Assembly (NCBI GenBank): GCA_027001895.1
Contig: JALTLP010000211.1
Location: 1 to 14,526, forward strand
DNA from: Chromatiales bacterium
GTDB lineage: Bacteria; Pseudomonadota; Gammaproteobacteria; UBA6429; Thiohalophilaceae
Direction: 5' to 3'
Length of the DNA: 14,526 bases
In this document: one piece after another, positions 1 through 6,890 of the stretch
Layout of the letters: the number at the start of each line of letters is the position of its first letter
Position numbering within the stretch: the first letter of the stretch is position 1
The notes under the pieces: model-generated
The model's database searches: none
What the model was told of the DNA's origin: nothing
Seen by the model: only the letters and a program-made list of their open reading frames with translations
Program-made: the position numbers and the translations under genes

Positions 1-242
1 ACCTGGCATCAACTAACTACCCGGAACTTGAAGAACATAAAGTCTATCACCAGGGATTGCTTAACAGCATTATCGAAACACAAAATATATTTGCATCAGA
101 TAAAACCCGTCCTGATTTAAAAAAATGCTTTACCAGAGTCGAAAATTTCCTGACCGATGATATTTTACGCGGAGATATAAAATTTAAATCCTTTCTGGAA
201 TTTAAAGGCTATATTAAAAAACCAAAAGATCTGCACATATAA
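1..242 (+). CDS. Hemerythrin-like domain protein, 3' end only
   Basis: The reading frame is open from base 3 to a TAA at 240-242 with no convincing start, so the gene begins left of the window. About 79 C-terminal residues are visible. They match the second half of a bacteriohemerythrin domain: YPELEEHKVYHQ fits the family pattern YPxxxxHKxxH, which supplies two His ligands of the di-iron O2-binding site, and FLTDDILRGDIKFKSFL fits the last helix, normally (W/F)LxxHIxxxDxxYxxFL. The final His ligand is replaced by Asp here (DDILRGD instead of HIxxxD), while the Asp five residues later is kept. Whether the visible part is a standalone protein or the tail of a larger signalling protein cannot be seen. 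It ends 4 bases before the stop of the opposing gene, with no terminator visible. The family call rests on motif memory only. Confidence 0.6.
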   Translation, partial: LASTNYPELEEHKVYHQGLLNSIIETQNIFASDKTRPDLKKCFTRVENFLTDDILRGDIKFKSFLEFKGYIKKPKDLHI

Positions 243-246
243 AAAA

Positions 247-429
247 TTAGTTACATTTTTTACAATCTAATTTAATTCCCAGATTCTTACTTCGACCTTC
301 TTCTGACATAACCCAGAGTCTATCCTGCCAGGGAGGATCATGCCTGACATGCTGGTTATGTCCACAGGCCAGCTCTGCCACCCAGTGATTCTCTTCATCC
401 AGATGATAACCAACAATTTCCTGTAACAT
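247..429 (-). CDS. DUF3565-like small putative zinc-binding protein
   Basis: A protein of 60 residues if it starts at the ATG at 429. The pattern (D)EExHWVAELxCGHxQHVRHxPPW...EGR...LGxxLxCxxC is the signature I know as DUF3565, a small protein of unknown function common in proteobacteria. Cys22, His24, His27 and His30 (ACGHNQHVRH) together with Cys56 and Cys59 (DCKKC) could form a zinc site; that is inference. A start at 447 would add six residues and overlap the upstream cyclase gene. I prefer 429 because family members begin just before the (V/I)GYHxDE segment and because this ATG follows the cyclase stop codon by two bases (TAA-CA-ATG), which suggests translational coupling. No good Shine-Dalgarno sequence precedes either start. 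It is probably the last gene of the minus-strand unit that includes the cyclase and the EEP hydrolase. Confidence 0.75.
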   Translation of the reverse strand: MLQEIVGYHLDEENHWVAELACGHNQHVRHDPPWQDRLWVMSEEGRSKNLGIKLDCKKCN

Positions 430-431
430 TG

Positions 432-2267
432 TTAAGCCGGCATGCAATTATTTCGGCCACTGTTCTTGGCCTTATACAAAGCCTTGTCAGCCCGCTCGAA
501 TAGTTGTTCTACTGTTTCATTACTTTGTATTTCTGCAATGCCTGCTGAGGCAGTGACTTTTACCGGCTTGTCTCGAAAATGAAAAGCACAGCCTTCTATC
601 GCCTTGCGAATATTTTCACCCACACGCATTGCTGCCTGCTGTTGCGTACCAGGCAATACCACCACGAATTCTTCACCGCCATAACGGGCAACAAAATCTG
701 CGTCACGAATATTTTCGGATAACATTTGTGCCACCACACGTAATACCTTATCACCCGCCTGATGACCGTATTCATCATTCACCCGTTTAAAAAAATCAAC
801 ATCCCATACCATTAATACAAAGGGTGTATCGTATTTTACAAAACGTTCATATTCCTGGGTTATCCATTCATCATAAGCAAGCCGGTTTGGAATACGAGTG
901 AGCGTGTCATGGGTTGCCTGTAAACGTTTTTTCTCAAGTTGCTCACGCAAACTTTCGGCTTCACGTTTAACGGTTATTAATTCTTTTGCAAGTTGCTGAA
1001 CGGCTTCGTCGGAGTATTTCTTCTGTGTTTTATCTTCTGCAAGAAAGGTATCCATATGATGCCGTATCATTATTACGTGCGACTTTACACTGTCCTTTAA
1101 AGCATCCAGACTGGTTTCATTATTAAGAAAAGCGTCGATACTGTCTGCTGTTTCACTAAGACTGGTGTTTATATTGTTAGCATTTTCACTGCGCTTGTCA
1201 CTGATACCTGAAATAACCTTAACTTCGTTATCAATTTCCTGTAAGCGAGTACTCAGTTCAGATAAAAATGTTTCCAGTTCCTTGCGCTCATCCTTAAAAG
1301 CCTGCTGCAATGTCATAACCAGTTCTACGGTTTTATTAAGACAATTTTTTATATTATCTGAATCATCGATTAACTCCTGGCGGATAGTTTCTGCCTGTAC
1401 ACTCAGATCATCCGGCAGACTCACAAGCTCCAGAAATTCGATAAGTACTTTTGCAGCTTCGCTGGAAAATGTTTCATTCGTTTGCTGTGGTTGCGTGGCT
1501 TGTTTGTTACAACTTTGTGCAATCAACTCGATTGTTTCAATCGCCTGTTGACGTGTTTTGCTGGTTGCAGCTTTTAATTGCAGGCTGCGTAAACGCTCTT
1601 CATCAAAAAGCCCAACTGGCATTTTCTTAAGCAAGGTAATTAATACAACAGGGTAGTCAACTGACATTTCCCCTGCCGGTTCCGGTTTTGCAGCTGGTTC
1701 ACCAGGCTGTTTTGTTTTTTCTGAAGAAGACGCTTGCTGTGCTAATGCGTCTTCCTGTCGGCGTTTTTCTTTGAGCTCTTCTTCGTACCAGATAAATTCC
1801 TGATTTATTAACTTGGTAAACGAATGAATAAATTTCTGTACTTCATCATCCTGAATATTATTAAACTGTCTTGCTAAACCGCGCCTGAACTGCTGTGCTT
1901 TTTCAGACCACTGTACACGGTCAATACATTCTTCTACCAGTTTTTTCGCACTGTATTGCTGGGTCGACTCATCTTCCTCTGAATCAAGATCACGAATAAC
2001 CGCAATAATTTTGTCAAACTGAACGCGCAGATTGAGACTGTCCTTGCCATTACGAATGTCATCACGCAGATTATTAAGCAGCTTGTTTAACAGTTTGTGC
2101 CGGGGGCTAACCGCCAGACTGATACGCACAATCGCATTGCGAAGAAGTTTTTCGACCTGATGCCATTGTTCTTCTTTATATTCAAGATCATCTAGTGCAT
2201 CGTAATATTTTTTCTTCCACTGCGAAGGTTGTGTATCATCAGAAGACGACTTTTTACCAAAGACCAT
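432..2267 (-). CDS. Cytoplasmic diguanylate cyclase (GGDEF), DgcH-like
   Basis: A 611-residue protein that should make cyclic-di-GMP from two GTP. The GGDEF domain occupies roughly residues 450-609, opening with DTLTRIPNR and carrying the active-site loop GGEEF at 530-534. The RxxD inhibitory site (RDAD, 521-524) lies exactly five residues upstream of GGEEF, so product feedback inhibition is expected. There is no signal peptide or membrane segment. The first ~450 residues are strongly helical and charged, with a Glu/Lys/Gln-rich coiled-coil-like stretch just before the GGDEF domain (about 415-450) and a low-complexity Ser/Glu/Pro-rich linker near residues 175-200; I recognise no known sensor domain there. 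It starts 5 bases after the EEP gene stops. Orthology with Pseudomonas DgcH (PA5487) is inferred from the same neighbours (EEP, dsbA, c4, engB) and similar build, so the symbol is left blank. Confidence 0.9.
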   Translation of the reverse strand: MVFGKKSSSDDTQPSQWKKKYYDALDDLEYKEEQWHQVEKLLRNAIVRISLAVSPRHKLLNKLLNNLRDDIRNGKDSLNLRVQFDKIIAVIRDLDSEEDESTQQYSAKKLVEECIDRVQWSEKAQQFRRGLARQFNNIQDDEVQKFIHSFTKLINQEFIWYEEELKEKRRQEDALAQQASSSEKTKQPGEPAAKPEPAGEMSVDYPVVLITLLKKMPVGLFDEERLRSLQLKAATSKTRQQAIETIELIAQSCNKQATQPQQTNETFSSEAAKVLIEFLELVSLPDDLSVQAETIRQELIDDSDNIKNCLNKTVELVMTLQQAFKDERKELETFLSELSTRLQEIDNEVKVISGISDKRSENANNINTSLSETADSIDAFLNNETSLDALKDSVKSHVIMIRHHMDTFLAEDKTQKKYSDEAVQQLAKELITVKREAESLREQLEKKRLQATHDTLTRIPNRLAYDEWITQEYERFVKYDTPFVLMVWDVDFFKRVNDEYGHQAGDKVLRVVAQMLSENIRDADFVARYGGEEFVVVLPGTQQQAAMRVGENIRKAIEGCAFHFRDKPVKVTASAGIAEIQSNETVEQLFERADKALYKAKNSGRNNCMPA

Positions 2268-2272
2268 ATTGA

Positions 2273-3079
2273 CTAGACTCTCACTTTGTAAGCATCAGTT
2301 TTTTGCTGAACTTCTTTTAAGTGCAGCCCTTTGGGTAAGGCAACGTCCATAACTATTGGCAAGTGGTCAGAATAAGCATTGTTCAAAGCTTTAACATCCA
2401 GCACGTCCAGCTCTTCTGTAACAAGAATATGATCGATTGGCTGATGGGGTCGCCAGCTTGGAAATGTATGACATTCAACGTCTGAAGGACGTAACCTTGT
2501 TTTTTTAAATAACAGTGCCATTTCGTCACTGTCTGCAACACAGTTTAAGTCCCCCATTAAAATGGCATGTGCAGAATCATTAACAAAGTCACTGATATAA
2601 TCAAGCTGGCTGAGTCGCGCTCGCTTACTGAGCGCGAGGTGCAAAACAAAAATTGTCAGCGCTGACTCAGCTTCACCATAACGCGCCATAATGGCACGAC
2701 GACCGGGAATAATTCCGGGTAAACGTATATCGGTAATTTCATCTGGCTGGTAACGACTTAACATGCCACTGGCATGTTGCGCAAACTGTCCAAGGTTTCT
2801 GTTTACCTGGTGGTACCAGAAAGGAAAGCCTGCCCGCTCTGCAAGAAATTCAGCAAGGTTAATAAAATTACTGCGGATACTACCAGCATCAATTTCCTGT
2901 AAGCCTACAATGTCGTAGTCATGTAACAAGTCTGCAATTCTATCGAGGTTTGTTAAACGGAAGGTGTGTGGAATTAAATGTTTCCAGCTATGTAACACAT
3001 AGTGATGCGGCTTATCGGTTGTAATACCAACCTGGACATTGTAACTCATGACTTTTATTATTGATTTTTCAACACTCAT
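2273..3079 (-). CDS. Endonuclease/exonuclease/phosphatase (EEP) family hydrolase
   Basis: A 268-residue protein with the motifs of the Mg2+-dependent EEP fold (DNase I/exonuclease III/inositol phosphatase superfamily) in order: SYNVQ with Asn14, GLQEID with the metal-binding Glu62, HLALSKRAR around His147, MGDLNC with Asp177 and Asn179, PIDHIL near 214-219, and SDHLPI with the Asp238-His239 pair. All expected catalytic residues are present, so it should be active, but the substrate (nucleic acid or phosphorylated metabolite or lipid) cannot be read from the sequence. No signal peptide is evident, so it is probably cytoplasmic. It precedes the cyclase gene by 5 bases and is very likely co-transcribed with it, the same pairing as in Pseudomonas. 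Neither the chosen ATG nor the Met at residue 11 has a good ribosome binding site; the longer form is kept because SIIKVMSYN is a typical N-terminal strand. Confidence 0.88.
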   Translation of the reverse strand: MSVEKSIIKVMSYNVQVGITTDKPHHYVLHSWKHLIPHTFRLTNLDRIADLLHDYDIVGLQEIDAGSIRSNFINLAEFLAERAGFPFWYHQVNRNLGQFAQHASGMLSRYQPDEITDIRLPGIIPGRRAIMARYGEAESALTIFVLHLALSKRARLSQLDYISDFVNDSAHAILMGDLNCVADSDEMALLFKKTRLRPSDVECHTFPSWRPHQPIDHILVTEELDVLDVKALNNAYSDHLPIVMDVALPKGLHLKEVQQKTDAYKVRV

Positions 3080-3120
3080 CGCGCTTAACGTTTACTTTTT
3101 CGTTACACTCTACACGGCGG

Positions 3121-4752
3121 TTATATCGGGCAGACCATTTCACCCAGTTTACCGGTAAGTTTTAAATTTTCACTGTAATCCACCGGACAATCAATAATGC
3201 TTACCGTATTGTCTGCCAGTGCTTTTTTCAGCGTTGCTAATAAATCTTCACCCTTTTCAATACGGTAACCTTTAGCACCAAAAGATTCGGCATATTTTAC
3301 AAAGTCCGGGTTGCTAAAACTGATATTTGATGCACGTTTAAACTGGTTCATCTGTTTCCATTCTATCAGGCCGTAGGCATTGTCTTTCCATATTAAAATA
3401 ACAATCGGTGTTTCCAGTCGCATTGCTGTTTCAATTTCCTGAGAGTTCATTAAAAAACCGGCATCACCGGTTACCGCAACCACTTTTTTATCCGGGTTTA
3501 CCAGCTTTGCGGCAATCGCGCCGGGTACAGCAATCCCCATACTGGCAAAACCATTCGAAATTAAACAGGTATTCGGGTTTTCGCAACGGAACATTCGCGA
3601 CATCCACATTTTATGTGCACCAACATCACTGATTGCAATATCATCGAGTGCCATAGCAGTACGCAAGTCCCAGATAATCTTCTGCGGTTTCATTGGTACC
3701 GAGTTATCATTTCGATGCTGGTTCATATCTTCAACCAGGGCCGTACGTAATGCCGTCATTGTTCCTGTCGTGGAGGGCTTTGTTTTTTTCATAAGCCTGG
3801 GTAGTGAATGCTTAAGATCACCTACTACACCGATGTCTACCGAATAATAGGCATCCACCTCTGCATGGTTCTGGTCGATATGAATAATTTTCCTGTCTCT
3901 GGTTTTGTGCCAGAGGTAAGGATGGTATTCAACAAGGTCATAACCAATACAGATAATGACATCGGCTTTTGCAAAACCGCAACTGATATAATCATTGGAC
4001 TGCAAACCAGCACTGCCCAGCGCCATAGGATGTTTAAAAGGAATAACTCCTTTTGCCATAAAGGTGTTGGCAACCGGTATTTTCAGTGCCTCGGCAAACT
4101 CGCTTAATTGCCTGCATGCCTTACTGCGGATAACACCATTACCGGCCAGAATAAGCGGGTTCCTTGCTGCCGAAATCATTTCTGCTGCGGCATCAATTTT
4201 TATACCCTGCGGCTCCGAAGGCAGCGGGTTTTTTGTTGCGATAGGTGTATCATCAATCTCCATTTCCGCAATGTTTTCCGGAAATTCAATAAAGGTTGCG
4301 CCGGTTTTCTCTGTTTGAGCCACCTTAAATGCCTTACGCACCACTTCAGTGATAACGTTGGGCGAAAGGATACGCGAAGAATATTTTGTTATCGGCTGAA
4401 ACATCAGCTCAAGGTCAAGCACCTGGTGTGACTCTTTATGCAGGCGGTGGGTACTAGCCTGACCCGCTATTGCAACAACCGGGGCATGGTCAAGATTGGC
4501 ATCGGCGACCCCGGTAACCAGGTTTGTCGCACCCGGCCCCAGTGTGGCCAGGCAAACACCGGCTTTGCCGGTTAACCGGCCATAAACATCGGCCATAAAA
4601 GCGGCACCCTGTTCATGGCGAACTGTGATAAAGCGGATTTTGGAATCGAGCAGAGCATCCATTACATCCAGATTTTCTTCGCCCGGAATACCAAAAATAT
4701 ACTCAACCCCTTCATTTTCCAGGCATTTTACAAATAATTCGGCCGCTTTCAT
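3121..4752 (-). CDS. alsS: Acetolactate synthase, catabolic AlsS-type
   Basis: A 543-residue ThDP-dependent enzyme expected to condense two pyruvates to 2-acetolactate and CO2. The N-terminal domain has IFGIPGEENLD and RHEQGAAFMA with the ThDP-activating Glu47. The C-terminal ThDP/Mg2+ domain has GDAGF at 429-433 and the paired Asn at 458 in KDNAYG. Segments such as ITKYS, IGYDLVEYHPYLW, DVGAHKMWMSRMFR, KYAESFGA and CPVDYSEN follow Bacillus AlsS closely, pointing to the FAD-independent catabolic type, not the anabolic IlvB/IlvI type; no regulatory-subunit gene is next to it. No alsD (acetolactate decarboxylase) is in the window, so the product could go to diacetyl/acetoin or to valine and leucine synthesis. 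A GAGGAG ribosome binding site precedes the ATG. It sits between dsbA and the EEP gene, which are neighbours in Pseudomonas as I recall. Other ThDP enzymes (oxalyl-CoA decarboxylase, glyoxylate carboligase) are less likely. Confidence 0.9.
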   Translation of the reverse strand: MKAAELFVKCLENEGVEYIFGIPGEENLDVMDALLDSKIRFITVRHEQGAAFMADVYGRLTGKAGVCLATLGPGATNLVTGVADANLDHAPVVAIAGQASTHRLHKESHQVLDLELMFQPITKYSSRILSPNVITEVVRKAFKVAQTEKTGATFIEFPENIAEMEIDDTPIATKNPLPSEPQGIKIDAAAEMISAARNPLILAGNGVIRSKACRQLSEFAEALKIPVANTFMAKGVIPFKHPMALGSAGLQSNDYISCGFAKADVIICIGYDLVEYHPYLWHKTRDRKIIHIDQNHAEVDAYYSVDIGVVGDLKHSLPRLMKKTKPSTTGTMTALRTALVEDMNQHRNDNSVPMKPQKIIWDLRTAMALDDIAISDVGAHKMWMSRMFRCENPNTCLISNGFASMGIAVPGAIAAKLVNPDKKVVAVTGDAGFLMNSQEIETAMRLETPIVILIWKDNAYGLIEWKQMNQFKRASNISFSNPDFVKYAESFGAKGYRIEKGEDLLATLKKALADNTVSIIDCPVDYSENLKLTGKLGEMVCPI

Positions 4753-4757
4753 TTGCT

Positions 4758-4768
4758 CTCCTCAGGAG
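4758..4768 (-). promoter_or_regulatory. Ribosome binding site of the acetolactate synthase gene within a short inverted repeat
   Basis: On the minus strand the ATG is preceded by CTCCTGAGGAG, where AGGAG is the Shine-Dalgarno sequence and CTCCT is its exact complement one base away. A four-pair stem with a three-base loop could form and partly hide the site. The pairing is visible; any effect on translation is inference. Confidence 0.45.
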
Positions 4769-4854
4769 TAAGGAATATCGGCTTTGTCGGAAATACCTTT
4801 AAATTTTAACGCTGTCGAATATCCATTATTATTTTACTGGGTTCAGGCTGATGC

Positions 4855-5496
4855 CTAGTTCTGCCGAGATTCCATTTTTATTAACTGGTTGGCAACTTCA
4901 ATCATTCCCTCGTGGCCACCTGCAATGGTACCACCTGTACGCCACTTACCATTGATAACCAGGGTCGGCACACCTTGTGCGCCATAACGCTTGCTTAAGT
5001 CTTCGGCCTTACGCACTTTTGCATCAACACTGAAAGAATTAAATACATCCATAAATTCCTGCTGCTTGATGCCCGCATGTTTTTCTACAAAACGAGCCAT
5101 GGCAGCGGCATTACCAAGCCGGGCACGCTCTTCATGTATTGCTTTAAACAGAGGAGTGTGAATTTTATCTTCAACGCCGAGTAACTGATTCGTGTAAAAG
5201 ACCTTGGCAAAAAAGCGCCAGCGAGGTGAAAATACTGCGGGTATACGTTTAAAGACCACATTTTTTGGTTTACTCTTTTTCCACTTTTCTATAACCGGTT
5301 CAAATCGGAAACAGTGTGGGCACATATACCAGAACAACTCAACAACTTCGACCTGCCCCTTCTTTACTGAAGTTGAAACGGGTGGATTGATTTTTATGTA
5401 CTCAATACCTTCATCATAACTGGCTGCCTGCAACGGAGTATACATCGCAAACAAGAATAAAGTGATGGAAGAAATTTTTAACAAGTAGTTCAACAC
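4855..5496 (-). CDS. dsbA: Thiol:disulfide interchange protein DsbA
   Basis: A periplasmic oxidoreductase that passes disulfides to exported proteins. The DsbA-type active site CPHC lies in FWYMCPHCFRFEP (residues 59-62 counted from the GTG start), and the cis-Pro loop facing it is QGVPTLVING. The open frame extends to 5556, but I choose the GTG at 5496-5494: it follows AAGGAGA (5509-5503) at six bases, and it makes the protein begin with a proper signal peptide (short start, hydrophobic ISSITLFLFAM core, likely cleavage at LQA|ASY). The longer form would put 20 charged residues before the hydrophobic segment. The mature length of about 190 residues fits the family. Upstream on the same strand are ccsA and resB, with a gap of 139 bases that holds a possible promoter; downstream is alsS, 102 bases away. 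DsbA can oxidise the CXXCH cysteines of apocytochromes, which suits these neighbours. Confidence 0.93.
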   Translation of the reverse strand: MLNYLLKISSITLFLFAMYTPLQAASYDEGIEYIKINPPVSTSVKKGQVEVVELFWYMCPHCFRFEPVIEKWKKSKPKNVVFKRIPAVFSPRWRFFAKVFYTNQLLGVEDKIHTPLFKAIHEERARLGNAAAMARFVEKHAGIKQQEFMDVFNSFSVDAKVRKAEDLSKRYGAQGVPTLVINGKWRTGGTIAGGHEGMIEVANQLIKMESRQN

Positions 5497-5502
5497 CGTT
5501 TG

Positions 5503-5509
5503 TCTCCTT
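5503..5509 (-). promoter_or_regulatory. Ribosome binding site deciding the dsbA start
   Basis: AAGGAGA on the minus strand, six bases before the GTG at 5496. It is the only good Shine-Dalgarno sequence near the 5' end of the frame and selects the 213-residue form with a signal peptide over the 233-residue form. Confidence 0.75.
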
Positions 5510-5598
5510 AACAAATTATTTATTTTGAACCTAAAATGCCGAACAAGTTCAAACAACTTATGTTTACTATGACGACCTTCAACTATAAATTAATTCAG

Positions 5599-5640
5599 AT
5601 TATAAAACATGATCTGCATCTATAAATGTAAATATTTACA
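5599..5640 (-). promoter_or_regulatory. Possible activator-dependent dsbA promoter with 14-bp palindrome
   Basis: On the minus strand a perfect palindrome TGTAAATATTTACA (5640-5627) is followed by a perfect -10 hexamer TATAAT (5604-5599). If transcription starts seven bases after the hexamer (5592), the palindrome centre lies at -41.5, the classic place for a class II activator, and there is no recognisable -35 hexamer. The layout of two five-base half sites (TGTAA/TTACA) around four bases matches the spacing of FNR-type sites but not the FNR consensus. The palindrome overlaps the ccsA stop codon. The predicted leader to the dsbA GTG is about 96 bases. Sequence and geometry are seen; regulator and function are inference. 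Confidence 0.4.
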
Positions 5641-6865
5641 ACTCACCGTAGGAATGCAGGCCAGATAAAAACATGTTAACACCTAAAAAAGCAAATGTTG
5701 TAACAAACAGGCCAATAACCGCCCACCACGCCATTGGTGCACCACGCCAGCCCTTTGTAAAGCGCATATGTAACCAGGCCGCATAATTTAACCAGACAAT
5801 CAGCGCCCAGGTTTCTTTCGGGTCCCATGACCAATAACCACCCCAGGCTTCTGCGGCCCACATTGCACCCAATACCGTGGCTATGGTGAAAAATGCAAAA
5901 CCCAGTGCAATCGACTTATACATTACATCATCAAGTATATCCGTTGCCGGTAATCGGCTTGCTAACAGACCTGCCGGGTTTTTTCTTAAGGCGCGTTCTT
6001 TTATTAAAAAAGCAATACCTATCATTGATGCCAGTGCAAAGGCACCGTAGCCAACAAAGTTGGCTGGTACATGGATTTTCATCCAGTAACTTTGCAATGC
6101 CGGTACCAGTGGTTTAATTTCTGATGCACCTTTATCAAAGTGATACCATAGCAAAAAACCAATTGAAGCGGAGATAATCAGCAGAACAAAGCCACCCATC
6201 GCCCGCGTTTCATAACGCACTTCGTAGTAGAGATAAATCATTGCTGTAATAATAGCGAACAGGATAAACACTTCGTATAAATTACTAACGGGTATATGCC
6301 CAACGTCACTACCGACCAGATACGACTCGAACCAGCGCACCATTAAACCCACCAGCCCCATTGTGACTGCAGACCAGACCATCGCCGTTGCGACCTTACC
6401 GGCAAATTCACTGCGACCAAACAGCTCAATAAAATAGGTAATGGTTGCCATAAAGAACAGCGCACTCATCCACATCGTGGCCGAGGTGCTGGAGATTAAA
6501 AATTTTAAAAAGAATTTTGATTTTTCACTGTCATCAGTTAAAACATCGATTGCCGTCTGCCCGGTGATGCCTTCTGATGCTAATGCCTGCATTGCCGGGT
6601 TATAAATATTGATTGCAATTAAGCTTAAAGCAGCAACAATAATAAAAAGCAAACGAAACGGCTTCCAGGCCCAACCCAGACCAACAAGCGAAGCACCGGT
6701 TAAAAACAGAATGCCTATTTCGTATTCATCCATATAACTGGCATATTCATTGTAGGCGTAAACACAACCGACCAACATGGCTACTGCGTAGAGCCAGTCA
6801 AAAATAGTTAAGTGCTTAACCCAGCTCTGTTGCTGAAATTGTTGTGGAAGAATATTTTCACTCAT
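5636..6865 (-). CDS. ccsA: Cytochrome c biogenesis protein CcsA/ResC (system II heme handling)
   Basis: A 409-residue polytopic membrane protein of the heme-handling family. The tryptophan-rich WWD domain lies at about 336-356 (AAEAWGGYWSWDPKETW), and the His residues expected to flank or bind heme are at 190 (VGHIPVSNLYE), 265 (KIHVPANFVGYGAF) and 404 (GLHSYG, C-terminus). Several hydrophobic helices are obvious (for example around 22-40, 50-65, 70-88, 125-148, 160-176, 198-215, 224-241, 268-288, 318-335, 352-366, 378-400). With ResB it forms the system II synthase that exports heme and attaches it to CXXCH of periplasmic apocytochromes. It follows resB by 25 bases and is very likely co-transcribed with it. 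It is longer than minimal CcsA proteins because of the N-terminal helices, as I recall for proteobacterial ResC. Confidence 0.95.
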   Translation of the reverse strand: MSENILPQQFQQQSWVKHLTIFDWLYAVAMLVGCVYAYNEYASYMDEYEIGILFLTGASLVGLGWAWKPFRLLFIIVAALSLIAINIYNPAMQALASEGITGQTAIDVLTDDSEKSKFFLKFLISSTSATMWMSALFFMATITYFIELFGRSEFAGKVATAMVWSAVTMGLVGLMVRWFESYLVGSDVGHIPVSNLYEVFILFAIITAMIYLYYEVRYETRAMGGFVLLIISASIGFLLWYHFDKGASEIKPLVPALQSYWMKIHVPANFVGYGAFALASMIGIAFLIKERALRKNPAGLLASRLPATDILDDVMYKSIALGFAFFTIATVLGAMWAAEAWGGYWSWDPKETWALIVWLNYAAWLHMRFTKGWRGAPMAWWAVIGLFVTTFAFLGVNMFLSGLHSYGEL

Positions 6866-6890
6866 TTTCTTAAAACCTTAATCCTGTTAC

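Noticed and set aside
3808..4431. Several plus-strand open frames of about 100 codons inside alsS
   Set aside because: They are antisense to a clearly coding, motif-complete gene and resemble no protein.
5497..5556. Longer dsbA start (233 residues)
   Set aside because: It would bury the AAGGAGA site inside the gene and put a charged 20-residue extension before the signal peptide.
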